Assembly (NCBI GenBank): GCA_031281945.1
Contig: JAITER010000051.1
Span: 1 to 35,730, forward strand
Source of the DNA: Spirochaetaceae bacterium
GTDB taxonomy: Bacteria; Spirochaetota; Spirochaetia; Treponematales; Breznakiellaceae
Length of the DNA: 35,730 nt
Direction of reading: 5' to 3'
Part shown: piece after piece, positions 26,094 to 34,063 of the stretch
How the letters are laid out: every line of letters starts with the position of its first letter
Numbering within the stretch: the stretch's first letter is position 1
Program-made: the position numbers and the translations under genes
The notes under the pieces: generated by a model
What the model saw: only the letters and a program-made list of their open reading frames with translations
The model's database searches: none
What the model was told of the DNA's origin: nothing

Positions 26094-27251
26094 TTAACGA
26101 ACCGGCGGATAAACGGCGGCGGAATCAACATCCGCCAAAACGGATTTAAATATTTTATACGAAGCGTCCCATGTAAATTTTTTTATATATTCATTTCCGG
26201 CTTTCGCCAGCGTCTCTCGCAAAACGCCGTCCGTCATCAATTTTTTAATATTCACGGCGAGCGCCGCGGCGTCGCCTACGGGGGACATAAGCCCGGTTTT
26301 ATTATGTATTATCATATCTTTAAAACCGGGACATTCCGTGCAAGCTACGGCGCAACCGCATATCATAGCCTCGCCCACCGTAAGGCCGAATCCCTCGATT
26401 CTGCTGGCCGCCGCGAAAACAGCCGCCTCGTTATAAATCCTGTTATGTGTAATGTTATCCGGCTTTTGGAAATACATAAACCACGGCGGCAGAAAATCGG
26501 GCCGGCCGGGAGTTCCAAAAACATTAACCCGCAAAGCCGGAAATTCCTTTTTTACCAGGGAGAGCGCTTCTATAAGACAGGCGCAATCTTTAACCGGCGC
26601 ACCGTGATACAGCATACAGACTACGTTGGCGTCCCGGTTTTCTATAGGCGACTGAAGCGAAAATTCGGAAAAGTTAAAGCCGTTTGGAACAAGGACGGCC
26701 TTTTCTTCACCGCCGCCATTCAAGGCCGCCGGAGGATTCGATATCTTTTCGCAAAGCCACCTGGATATCGCGACCTTCGTAAACGGCAGACGGTAAGACT
26801 CGTAAACTTCCGCGTCTGAAAAAACCCAGTTTTCAAAACCTTGAATATAATACAAATTTTTATATTTTTTAAAACCGGTTTTACTGTTGATTTTATTTAG
26901 CGCGAAAGCGGTTTCTATAGCCGTAGCGCATACAAAAGCGCCTTCCGGTATTTTTATGTTGTAATCGCTAAAAACATATATTCTTTTAACGCGCTCGTCC
27001 AGATTAAACCACGGACATTTTTTTATTTTTAAAATGGCTTTCGCATAATAATACAGGGCGCCGCAACAGCGCTTAAGCGAAGTTTTTTTCGCTGTGGATA
27101 AAAAACAGGGAAGTATGATCGCAACGTTAAAACCGTCCGCGGCGAGCCGGTTCGCCATTTCGTATATCACTTTGTAGCCGCCTATGGGGAAAAGATCCAG
27201 TCCAGGCATAATAAAATATATATCTTTTGTAATTTTCAACCTCCAATGCAA
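26094..27251 (-). CDS. GT4-type glycosyltransferase
   Basis: The 385-residue (or shorter) protein has a GT-B fold: N-terminal FPIGGYKVIYEMANRLA loop, linker KAVLVPNGFNFSEF, and the donor-site E-x7-E region in SRIEGFGLTVGEAM. The start is uncertain: TTG 27251, TTG 27236 and ATG 27209 are in frame, and a GGAGG sits directly before the 27236 TTG, too close to work in the normal way. It probably adds a sugar in the same pathway as its neighbours. Confidence 0.82.
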   Translation of the reverse strand: MHWRLKITKDIYFIMPGLDLFPIGGYKVIYEMANRLAADGFNVAIILPCFLSTAKKTSLKRCCGALYYYAKAILKIKKCPWFNLDERVKRIYVFSDYNIKIPEGAFVCATAIETAFALNKINSKTGFKKYKNLYYIQGFENWVFSDAEVYESYRLPFTKVAISRWLCEKISNPPAALNGGGEEKAVLVPNGFNFSEFSLQSPIENRDANVVCMLYHGAPVKDCACLIEALSLVKKEFPALRVNVFGTPGRPDFLPPWFMYFQKPDNITHNRIYNEAAVFAAASRIEGFGLTVGEAMICGCAVACTECPGFKDMIIHNKTGLMSPVGDAAALAVNIKKLMTDGVLRETLAKAGNEYIKKFTWDASYKIFKSVLADVDSAAVYPPVR

Positions 27252-27340
27252 GCTTATTCAAAAACACATACGCGCCGTCTAAAGCCCCTCCGCGCATCCC
27301 GCAATTAAAATGAGCAATAGCTTTTCAAGAACGGCCGTCG

Positions 27341-27922
27341 TTAATTAGCGCGGAGCGAAGCGTTAAAAAAAACAGTAAAGCACTTATTTTTAACTATATT
27401 GCTCATGGCGTAATTTTTAAAAATATATTCCGCCTGCGCTTCGCTCATCCCGCTTGCATCAGTCCCGCCGTCTATAATCGACCGCAAATGAGCGGCGGCG
27501 GCGGTTTTTACAGCATCTTCGTCCTGCTCCCCCTCGCGGCTTCGCGGCAAAACGAAGCCGTTCCCGGCGCCGCAAACAATTTCTTCCGCGCAACCTACAT
27601 CCGTGCTTATAATATAATTCCCGGACGCCGCCGCTTCTATAAGCGCGACGCTAAAACCTTCATAGCGGGATGTAAGTAAAAACACTTTCGCTTCCAGCAA
27701 CATAGCCCGCAACAAAAACGGATCCGCTATATTGCCGCAAAACTCAACTTTGCCGCGCAAATCCGGCTTTTCCTTAAAAAAAGCCTCAGCTTTCAACGCC
27801 CCGTCGCATTCCCCGCTCTCAAGCGGCCCCGCAAGCAAAACCTTCCAGTCTTTTAAATCCACGGAAGAAACTATATCTAAAAACAACTCCGTGTTTTTTT
27901 GCTCTGAAAAAATTCTGCCCAC
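27341..27922 (-). CDS. Glycosyltransferase C-terminal (donor) domain, copy B
   Basis: The 193-residue frame starts with GTG and consists only of the C-terminal half of a GT4 enzyme: VGRIFSEQKNTELFLDI, VLLAGPLES, and the E-x7-E region TSRYEGFSVALIEAAASG. It lies in the same frame as the N-terminal half just upstream (27971-28585), separated by a TAA and 16 C residues on the coding strand. It may be a broken half of one gene or an independently started domain. Its sequence is nearly the same as copy A. Confidence 0.7.
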   Translation of the reverse strand: MGRIFSEQKNTELFLDIVSSVDLKDWKVLLAGPLESGECDGALKAEAFFKEKPDLRGKVEFCGNIADPFLLRAMLLEAKVFLLTSRYEGFSVALIEAAASGNYIISTDVGCAEEIVCGAGNGFVLPRSREGEQDEDAVKTAAAAHLRSIIDGGTDASGMSEAQAEYIFKNYAMSNIVKNKCFTVFFNASLRAN

Positions 27923-27937
27923 AGTTATTATTATATT
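27381..27937. repeat. Direct repeat, left copy (about 0.56 kb)
   Basis: This block and the one at 28624-29180 line up at a constant 1,243-bp offset, with scattered substitutions and no indel that I could see, and cover the glycosyltransferase C-terminal domain. Confidence 0.85.
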
Positions 27938-27948
27938 TTTGCGCCTGC

Positions 27949-27964
27949 GGGGGGGGGGGGGGGG
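27949..27964. repeat. G16 homopolymer between glycosyltransferase halves
   Basis: Sixteen G on the plus strand (C on the coding strand) lie between the N-terminal half's TAA (27973-27971) and the GTG of copy B. The halves are in one frame at this length, but the TAA precedes the tract. Confidence 0.75.
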
Positions 27965-27970
27965 TTCTCT

Positions 27971-28585
27971 TTAAAGCTCGTCGGCTATTCCGTTGGGCGC
28001 GTATTGTATTTTTGAAAAAGCGCGAGTCGTTTTAAACAGTTCCGCCGCTTTTTTCGATTCGCAGGTGACAAGCGAGGCGTTTGCCAAAACGATTCTTAAC
28101 ATGATGGAACCAGCGGAAAATTTGTTATTCACCGCGCCCGCCGCGCCCTCGAAGCCTGCGTCCATTTTTACATAAGTTTTTATATGAGGGAACCATGTTT
28201 TTATGTATACACATAAAAACATGGAATAATATGTAGCGTGAAAAAGCATGATATGCGAAATGGAGCGGCTTTCCTGTTTTATATATTTGCATACCGCTAA
28301 AAGAAACCTTAAAAATTTGACGGGGTTTCGCAGACGCGGAACTCCGTCAATCCCTTGCGGAAGCGGCAACTTTTTTATTGCGACTCCCCTGTGCGACGTT
28401 TCTTTAGTCGTAAGCGGATGTCCGCCGTCAAAGAATACGATTTCGGTTTTTATATTATATTCTTTGGCGAAGTATACCGGAAAAAGCCCTGTGTCTTTTT
28501 TAAGATGGACGTCCAGATAAGACGTCCACGGCAACAACAAGACAAGCTTTTTTGGAACCGCGCCGTCCGCGAGAACGCTATTCAC
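27971..28585 (-). CDS. Glycosyltransferase N-terminal (acceptor) domain
   Basis: The 204-residue frame is the N-terminal half of a GT4-type enzyme: KKLVLLLPWTSYLDVHLKK, then FHATYYSMFL and a final YAPNGIADEL, the usual linker to the donor domain. It ends at TAA where the donor domain should follow. The GTG start has AAGAGG six bases upstream and overlaps the end of copy A by 8 bases. A one-base change in the short T run before the TAA would remove the stop, so a frameshift, a real decay or an assembly error are all possible. Confidence 0.7.
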   Translation of the reverse strand: MNSVLADGAVPKKLVLLLPWTSYLDVHLKKDTGLFPVYFAKEYNIKTEIVFFDGGHPLTTKETSHRGVAIKKLPLPQGIDGVPRLRNPVKFLRFLLAVCKYIKQESRSISHIMLFHATYYSMFLCVYIKTWFPHIKTYVKMDAGFEGAAGAVNNKFSAGSIMLRIVLANASLVTCESKKAAELFKTTRAFSKIQYAPNGIADEL

Positions 28586-29201
28586 AACCGGCCTCTTGAG
28601 AGCTTCTAAAAAAATTTACAAAACACTTATTTTTAACTATATTGCTCATGGCGTAATTTTTAAAAATATATTCCGCCTGCGCTTCGCTCATCCCGCTTGC
28701 ATCAGTTCCGCCGTCTATAATCGACCGCAAATGAGCGGCGGCTACGGCTTTTACAGCCTCCTCGTCCTGCTCCCCCTCACGGCTTCGCGGCAAAACGAAG
28801 CCGTTCCCGGCGCCGCAAACAATTTCTTCCGCGCAACCTACATTTGTGCTTATAATATAATTTCCGGCCGCCGCCGCTTCTATAAGCGCGATACAGAAGC
28901 TTTCATAGCGGGATGTAAATAAAAACACTTTCGCTCCCAGCAACATAGCCCGCAACAAAAGCGGATCCGCTATATTGCCGCAAAACTCAACTTTGCCGCG
29001 CAAATCCGGCCTTTCCTTAAAAAAATCCTCCGCCTTTAACGCCCCGTCGCATTCCCCGCTCTCAAGCGGCCCCGCAAGCAAAACCTTCCAGTCTTTTAAA
29101 TCCACGGAAGAAACTATATCCAAAAACAACTCCGTGTTTTTTTGCTCTGAAAAGATTCTGCCTACAGTTATTATTGTATTGTTTTTAGAATTTTTATTCA
29201 T
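28578..29201 (-). CDS. Glycosyltransferase C-terminal domain, copy A (no N-terminal half)
   Basis: The 207-residue protein starts with ATG directly at the domain boundary (MNKNSKNNTIITVGR) and contains only the GT4 donor domain, with E-x7-E in TSRYESFCIALIEAAAAG. It is nearly identical to copy B but with changes in the acceptor-facing and E-x7-E regions (G to S at ESF). No N-terminal half lies upstream. It could be a silent cassette for recombination, a remnant of a deleted gene, or a partner acting in trans with the N-terminal half. Confidence 0.65.
   Translation of the reverse strand: MNKNSKNNTIITVGRIFSEQKNTELFLDIVSSVDLKDWKVLLAGPLESGECDGALKAEDFFKERPDLRGKVEFCGNIADPLLLRAMLLGAKVFLFTSRYESFCIALIEAAAAGNYIISTNVGCAEEIVCGAGNGFVLPRSREGEQDEEAVKAVAAAHLRSIIDGGTDASGMSEAQAEYIFKNYAMSNIVKNKCFVNFFRSSQEAGCE
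28624..29180. repeat. Direct repeat, right copy (about 0.56 kb)
   Basis: See 27381-27937: the same block at an offset of 1,243 bp. Confidence 0.85.
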
Positions 29202-29455
29202 AAGACGCCTTTAATTTTAAAATAAACAGCGAAACGGAAGGCGGGCTTTTTCGCCAGGCCGCGCAAAAAGGCCGAAAAATAGGCCTAGTATGTATCTATA
29301 CGCCGGATAACGAATATGCGCCGAAACAGCATTAATCGTTATTTGCGGCTTATTGTCCGCGCTTTTAGAGTTGAATTCCGGCGGTTCAAAACACACCCGA
29401 AAGCCAGCCGCTAAAACGTCATAATTCTAAAACAAACGCCGTCTTTAGGCAAGAA

Positions 29456-29494
29456 TGGACTTATTTCAATAAACCGGCCGGCGAAATAAGTCCA
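29456..29494. repeat. Short hairpin repeat, covarying copy
   Basis: TGGACTTATTTC (29456-29467) pairs perfectly with GAAATAAGTCCA (29483-29494). Compared with the copy at 11981 both arms changed together, so the stem is conserved. CAGTTTCTGAACA follows as in other copies. Confidence 0.65.
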
Positions 29495-29794
29495 GTTTCT
29501 GAACAGCCGGTAGGCTTACCGCCCTTTCAGAAATTCCGCCTTCCAACGCAAAAACACGCCTGTATTTTAAAACATGGCGCTATTTTAAAATAGCGCAAGC
29601 GACTAAATTGCGTTTTGCCGTCTAAACCCGCGACTAATTGGCGCTTTAGCCGTTTTACCGGCTAAAGCCTTGTTTATTAACCGCGAGGCGCCCGCTAAAG
29701 CAGCGCCGCCGGCCGCCTGAAAAACGCCGCTAATAAGCACGGGCGCCCTTGGGTAAAATCTTGAATCGCCTAAAACACAGAATCGCTTGCCGCC

Positions 29795-29823
29795 TTGTAT
29801 AAAAAAACAAATTTAGTTATAAT
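29795..29823 (+). promoter_or_regulatory. Promoter of infA
   Basis: TTGTAT (29795-29800) and TATAAT (29818-29823) are 17 bp apart, a strong sigma-70 arrangement. The -10 box ends ten bases before the ATG, so the leader is only a few bases. Confidence 0.65.
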
Positions 29824-29833
29824 AAAAAGACTT

Positions 29834-30058
29834 ATGCAAAAAGAAGAAGCTATAGAATTAGAGGGCGTAGTAAAAGAATCTTTGCCCAACACCATGTTTA
29901 GGGTGGAATTAAACAACCAAAACGGCCATATAATACTGGCGCACTTATCCGGTAAAATGAGAAAACACTACATTAGAATAGTACCGGGAGACCGTGTAAA
30001 AATAGCGATGTCGCCTTACGACCTTACAAAAGGCCGCATTGTTTACCGTGAAAGGTAA
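29834..30058 (+). CDS. infA: Translation initiation factor IF-1
   Basis: The 74-residue protein is a single OB-fold IF-1: [58 protein letters not shown]. It helps start-codon selection on the 30S subunit. I chose the ATG at 29834; the longer frame from 29795 runs through the promoter. The 3' end overlaps the downstream peptidase-like gene by 11 bases. Confidence 0.95.
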   Translation: MQKEEAIELEGVVKESLPNTMFRVELNNQNGHIILAHLSGKMRKHYIRIVPGDRVKIAMSPYDLTKGRIVYRER

Positions 30059-31016
30059 AGAGCGCGTATTCCCTGCACACCCTCCATGGATTTTTTTTAA
30101 AAACTTTATAGAACAAGAAGACCGTTTTAACGCCCTGCAATATGTTTTACGCGCATCGGGTATTGTTTATTCAATAGTCCAAACCGGCGCCGTCAATCCG
30201 GCGTCGCATTTGTTCGTATCGCCCGCTAAAACAGACGTTTGCAACGCAACCGCCGCATCCTCCGCCGAAATAAAGCCGGCGGATGAAAAAAAAACGCGCC
30301 CAATGGACGCGAAGGCGGCCGTGGTGCTGGCGGCCCACTACGACAAAGTAAGCGGAAGCCCCGGCGCGAACGACAACGCCGCGTCAATCTTTATACTGAT
30401 AGAAACCATACAAAAATTGCTCGCGTCCGGGGCGGAAAACTGGCTGGTTATTTTTACCGACAAAGAAGAATTGAGCGAAAATGACGGATTGCGGGACCAG
30501 GGAGCCTACCAACTCGCGCTTAAATTGAAATGCGGCCCGCTTGGAAACGCCCGCTTTTTTATTTTTGACTGTTGCGGGCGCGGAGACACGGTGATAATCT
30601 CCACCACAGCCGGCCATCTTTTAAAAACGGAAAATGGCGCCGGGCGCATTCATCTGCAAAAAAACCTGTTAAACCTGCGCCAAACCGCGATAAAAAAAGC
30701 AGCCGAAGCTATGCTGGAACGCTGCCTCCTTTTGCCGACGCCATTTTCCGACGACGCCGGTTTTTTAATGGCCGGGGCCGCCGCCCAGCTTATCACCGTG
30801 CTCCCCTCGCGGGAGGCCTCGGAATTCTCCTCGTTAACGCGCAGAAACCCGATCTATATCAATTCACTGGTAAACCGCAAACTTAAAAAAAGACGCGACC
30901 AAAGCCTGTTCCCTCAAACCTGGCGGATTGTAAACACGCCGGAGGACGTTGAGGAAAGCCTAAACCCCGAACACTTCGCCGCTATGGTGAAATTCGCCGT
31001 CGCTTTATGTAAATAA
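30048..31016 (+). CDS. M28-family metallopeptidase-like protein
   Basis: The 322-residue protein (GTG 30048) has the zinc-peptidase pattern: [19 protein letters not shown] with a His and Asp ligand, FTDKEELSE for the catalytic/ligand Glu, and [11 protein letters not shown] for a further Asp. SDDAGF follows. No signal peptide is visible, so it is likely cytoplasmic. The substrate is unknown; aminopeptidase activity is the likely class. The start overlaps infA in another frame, and TTG 30039 is an alternative. Confidence 0.72.
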   Translation: MKGKERVFPAHPPWIFFKNFIEQEDRFNALQYVLRASGIVYSIVQTGAVNPASHLFVSPAKTDVCNATAASSAEIKPADEKKTRPMDAKAAVVLAAHYDKVSGSPGANDNAASIFILIETIQKLLASGAENWLVIFTDKEELSENDGLRDQGAYQLALKLKCGPLGNARFFIFDCCGRGDTVIISTTAGHLLKTENGAGRIHLQKNLLNLRQTAIKKAAEAMLERCLLLPTPFSDDAGFLMAGAAAQLITVLPSREASEFSSLTRRNPIYINSLVNRKLKKRRDQSLFPQTWRIVNTPEDVEESLNPEHFAAMVKFAVALCK

Positions 31017-31080
31017 GACGGCGCGAGGAAACCCGGCGCCGCCTTAAACAGCGATTTTATTCAACGTTTATCGAAACAAG

Positions 31081-31148
31081 CCTTGCAAAAGTCCTGAGTT
31101 TTGCGCTTTTAAGTTTCCGGACGGCTATAATTTCTGAACAACTCTATT
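31081..31148. repeat. Degenerate dispersed-repeat fragment
   Basis: Blocks TTGCAAAAGTCC, TTTTGCGCTTTTAAG and TTTCTGAACAACTCTATT match parts of the family, in a compressed form, just before the methyltransferase gene. Confidence 0.45.
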
Positions 31149-31188
31149 CCTTAACGAAAGAAAATATTTGATATACCTTAAAAATATT

Positions 31189-31758
31189 ATGAAATATAAA
31201 ATTATTTACGCAGACCCCCCGTGGAAATATTTGTGGGGGGAAGGCAAAACCGGCGGGCGGTTCGCTCCGGAAAAACACTATGAAACCATGAATACGGCGG
31301 AAATTTGCGGTTTGGACGTCAAAAGTTTGCGCGATAAAAATTGCGCTCTTTTTCTTTGGGCCACAATGCCGGCCCTCCCCGACGCATTTAAAGTAATTGA
31401 CGCCTGGGGATTTAAATACAAAACCTGCGCGTTTTCGTGGATAAAAATTAAAAAAAACGGCGAGCCTTTAAAAGGCATGGGAAGTTACACAAAATCCAAC
31501 ATAGAACTATGCCTGCTTGGAATGAGGGGCCATATAAAAGCGGCGGATAAAACGGTGCCGCAGGTTTTAATGTGCAAAAGGTTGGGTCATTCGGTAAAAC
31601 CGCCTGAGGCGCGGGATAGAATCATAAAACTGTTTGGGGACGTAAGCCGCATAGAACTTTTCGCCAGGCAAAAAGTTGAGGGCTGGGAAGCCGCAGGATA
31701 CGGCGTAGACGGAAAATCAATACAGGAAAAAATTAAATTGATAAATGAAATCCGCTAA
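31189..31758 (+). CDS. MT-A70-family adenine methyltransferase
   Basis: The 189-residue protein begins MKYKIIYADPPWKYLW; the DPPW motif (residues 9-12) is the catalytic motif of beta-class N6-adenine methyltransferases. LFLWATMPALPDAF and YTKSNIELCLLGMRG are family features. Such enzymes are common on phages and mobile DNA, often without a nuclease, and none is seen here. The ATG at 31189 is preferred, since the family sequence starts there. A TATACC box lies 11 bases upstream of it. DNA substrate and site unknown. Confidence 0.88.
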   Translation: MKYKIIYADPPWKYLWGEGKTGGRFAPEKHYETMNTAEICGLDVKSLRDKNCALFLWATMPALPDAFKVIDAWGFKYKTCAFSWIKIKKNGEPLKGMGSYTKSNIELCLLGMRGHIKAADKTVPQVLMCKRLGHSVKPPEARDRIIKLFGDVSRIELFARQKVEGWEAAGYGVDGKSIQEKIKLINEIR

Positions 31759-31812
31759 TTTTTCACCCGGCCTACCGCATTGATTTTTTGTTAAAATGCG
31801 ATATACGCAATA

Positions 31813-32200
31813 TGCTATAAACAGCGAACAGCGCCCCTAAACGAAGGCGCCGGTTTCATTTATTTGCTAAATCAGAACGCCTGGTTAATTCAAAAAGCCC
31901 TCGAAACATTTATATCAGGCCAAAAAAAGAAGCCGGATTTGGAATAACAAGCCACGTACAATGCGCGGCGAATGAAAACAAATTCGAAACGTCTTTTCCC
32001 AATTATGGCGGAAGCGCCCCCAGCCCGGTTTTTTTGACGATTTGTTTTTTAAAAAAGATGTAAAAGAAATATACGAAACCAGTTTTGTAAACGCGGCCCG
32101 CCGGCCGCCGTCCTTGAGAATGCGCAACTGCCTGCGGCGGTTTTTCCCCGGCATTTTACCATTACGGCGAAGACGGAAACTATGTAAACAGGGCGAAATA
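31813..32200 (+). pseudogene. Possible decayed gene with multiple frameshifts
   Basis: Three consecutive frames on the plus strand each give a protein-like segment and would join into a single protein if two shifts were repaired. No family was recognised. The reading may be chance, so confidence is low. Confidence 0.2.
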
Positions 32201-32252
32201 TCACGGATATAAAATAGTTATGCGAAATTTTTTTACCCCAATGTTATCTTCG

Positions 32253-32274
32253 CAGGCGCCATCCGCGGCGCCTG
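32253..32274. terminator. Hairpin CAGGCGCC/GGCGCCTG
   Basis: A perfect 8-bp GC-rich stem with a 6-nt loop. A T run begins ten bases after it, so termination on the plus strand is possible but not classical. Confidence 0.35.
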
Positions 32275-32311
32275 AAATTTGCTGTTTTTTATGAATAAAC
32301 ATATAGATACA

Positions 32312-32342
32312 TTGGAATATTTTATATAAAACATGGTATTAT
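32312..32342 (+). promoter_or_regulatory. Promoter of the CsgG-like lipoprotein
   Basis: TTGGAA (32312-32317) and TATTAT (32337-32342) are 19 bp apart. GGAGG at 32362-32366 sits eight bases before the ATG. Confidence 0.4.
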
Positions 32343-32374
32343 CTTTTTGAAAATAGTAATTGGAGGTTTAAGTT

Positions 32375-33043
32375 ATGAAGATGATGGTTTTTTGTATTAT
32401 TCCCTTAATAATGATTCTTATGGGGTGTGCAAGCAGTGGAACGGCCGTAGCAGAAAGAGGCGGCAATTCTCCCGGAATGAACTTGGATGCGGCGATAAGA
32501 GAGGCCGCCGCGCAGATGGAAGCGAAAATCCCGTCGAACACGATGGTCGCTCTGGTCAGTGTAGCATCGCCTTCAACGGCGTTTTCCACACAGGTTTTAA
32601 CAAGGCTTGAATCGTCAATTATAAGCAGTGGAAAACTGGTTGTAGTTGACCGCGCCAATCTTGATAAAGTCCGTGAGGAACAAGGGTTTCAGCTTTCTGG
32701 AGAAGTTGATGATGAATCCGCAAAATCTATAGGGAAGCTATTGGGCGCGGGGGCCATAGTAACAGGCTCACTGGCTGATTTAGGGGATGCCTACAGCCTC
32801 ACGCTCAAAGCGATCAATATAGAAACCGCCACTGTCTCGGTATCGTATCTGGCGGATTTGGCAAAAACCACCCGGATAGAAACCTTGCTTGCAAGCGGAG
32901 GCGGGGCGGCCGGGATGCAAACGGCACAGAGGGGAAATACCGGCGAGAATACAGTAGCACAGGCTCCGGCGGCTCCCCAGACCCCGGTCTACAAAATTGG
33001 CGACGCCGGCGGATACGGAATTTACGGCGCAATGGGGATATAA
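32375..33043 (+). CDS. CsgG/LpoB-like lipoprotein, cut off before its DUF1566 domain
   Basis: The 222-residue protein has a lipoprotein signal (LIMILMGCASS, Cys18) and a CsgG/curli-assembly-like domain: VALVSVASPSTAFSTQVLTRLESSIISSGKLVVVDRANLDKVREEQGFQLSGEVDDESAKSIGKLLGAGAIVTGSL is the conserved region in parts (residues about 58-135). A Pro/Ala linker leads to YKIGD, where homologues continue into DUF1566; here the frame ends at TAA 33041. The DUF1566 part follows in another frame. A GGAGG Shine-Dalgarno supports the start. Confidence 0.78.
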   Translation: MKMMVFCIIPLIMILMGCASSGTAVAERGGNSPGMNLDAAIREAAAQMEAKIPSNTMVALVSVASPSTAFSTQVLTRLESSIISSGKLVVVDRANLDKVREEQGFQLSGEVDDESAKSIGKLLGAGAIVTGSLADLGDAYSLTLKAINIETATVSVSYLADLAKTTRIETLLASGGGAAGMQTAQRGNTGENTVAQAPAAPQTPVYKIGDAGGYGIYGAMGI

Positions 33044-33407
33044 TAGAGATGTTCAGACCGGTGTAGAGATGGGGACCGGAAAAGCCAACACACAGCGTCT
33101 TAAAATCGCTCTCGAACAGCAAGGAGAACTCACTAAAGCCGCCCATCGTTGTACTCAACTGAATATCAATGGATTCACCGACTGGTTTTTGCCGAGTAAA
33201 GGTGAGCTTAGTTGGATGTATATCAATCTTAAAGAGAAAGGGCTCGGCGACTTTGGCCAAGGTTTGTACTGGTCATCCTCGAATAGCAGTGGGGGTGCAC
33301 TGTGGAATTCTGCGTGGTCGCAGAGGTTCAGTGACGGCTACCAAGAGGGTGGATATATTCACAATATGGGTAATACTTATTCAGTTCGTGCCATCCAGCA
33401 GTTTTAG
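32997..33407 (+). pseudogene. DUF1566 (Lcl) domain fragment, out of frame with the CsgG part
   Basis: From about 32999 the frame gives ATPADTEFTAQWG and then the DUF1566 core: CTQLNINGFTDWFLPSKGEL, LYWSSSN and YSVRAIQQF at the end. This domain normally begins with a GPAGG-type segment joined to YKIGD; that piece is missing. The pattern is best explained by an internal deletion with frameshift at 32997-33043. No good start or Shine-Dalgarno is present, so the fragment is probably not made. Confidence 0.65.
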
Positions 33408-33457
33408 CGGAGCGTCCTTCGCGGCGGCATGGGGGCTATTAAGACAATGCCCCATGT

Positions 33458-33487
33458 CCCCCCCCCCCCCCCAAAAAAAAAAAAAAA
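33458..33487. repeat. C15-A15 compound homopolymer
   Basis: Fifteen C (33458-33472) run straight into fifteen A (33473-33487) in the 233-bp gap before the HU-like gene. It lies about 150 bases upstream of the start. Otherwise I see nothing in this gap but a weak -10-like box near 33600. Confidence 0.65.
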
Positions 33488-33640
33488 GGCTGTATGTTTT
33501 TCCCGGGAGTACCACAAATCCCGCTTGAGACTCCCGCATCTCTCGGCGGAGAGTACCGCATCTCGTAACAAAATCTCTGTAATCACCTTTTTGTATCTTA
33601 TGCTATCCTAAAGGTAAATTTTAAGACAAAGGATGCATAT

Positions 33641-33979
33641 ATGACCTTTTGGCTCAGGAAAATTCAGAATAAAAATCCACAGGATTTAACGCAGTCAAAA
33701 TGGTATTTGACGCATGAAAAGTCGGGAAAGGTGGGTGTCAAGGATATTGCAAAGGAAATCGAGGGACGGTCGGCGCTTTCTTTGGAGGATGTGCAAAGCG
33801 TTCTATCCAATTTGGTAGAGGTTTTGCCTGTATTTCTCAAACTGGGGCGATCAGTGAACCTTGAAGGGTTTGGTTCGTTCCGTATTTCCGTTTCCAGTGA
33901 AGGGACGGCAACACCTGAAGAACTGAACGTCCGGCACGTAGGGTATAAAGTTGTTGTTTATGCCATCTGCCGATCTTAA
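33641..33979 (+). pseudogene. HU-like (HU-HIG type) DNA-binding protein, C-terminus frameshifted
   Basis: The 112-residue frame has the pattern of the HU-related family common in Bacteroidetes: SKWYLTHEKSGKVGVKDIAKEIEGRSALSLEDVQSVLSNL in parts, and SVNLEGFGSFRISV for the DNA-binding arm. It ends in an unrelated VVYAICRS. One base away the frame continues FMPSADLKRNLEGITFE and TTDTSTT to TAA 34041, matching the family's usual end. A one-base loss near 33945-33957 explains this. An AAAGGA Shine-Dalgarno supports the ATG. The protein may still be functional in truncated form. Confidence 0.7.
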
Positions 33980-34063
33980 ACGCAATCTTGAAGGTATAAC
34001 TTTTGAAGCGCCTACAGAAACAACTGATACGTCAACGACTTAATGGTTTTATCAAAACAGTAA

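Larger units (their letters stand above)
29202..29833. other. Gene-free region with hairpins, glycan cluster to infA
   Basis: No credible gene in about 630 bp. It contains the short hairpin repeat (29456-29494), a 20-bp perfect palindrome GCGCTATTTTAAAATAGCGC (29577-29596), a hairpin with 10-bp arms (29643-29652/29659-29668) followed by T-rich sequence that could be a terminator, and the infA promoter. Confidence 0.7.
31759..32374. other. 616-bp region, possibly holding gene debris
   Basis: No intact gene found. Plus-strand peptide-like stretches in different frames (31813-31944 ending KKPDLE-stop, then a second frame with AANENKFETSFPNYGG at about 31960-32025, then a third with FFDDLFFKKDVKEIYETSF at about 32030-32095) suggest a decayed gene. 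A perfect 8-bp stem (32253-32260/32267-32274) is followed, ten bases on, by a T run. Confidence 0.4.

Noticed and set aside
29384..29400. T-loop-like GGTTCAAAACACACC as a tRNA
   Set aside because: No cloverleaf arms or acceptor stem surround it.
32990..33060. Programmed ribosomal frameshift joining the CsgG and DUF1566 parts
   Set aside because: No slippery heptamer or following pseudoknot was seen, and part of the DUF1566 domain is missing, which a frameshift would not restore.
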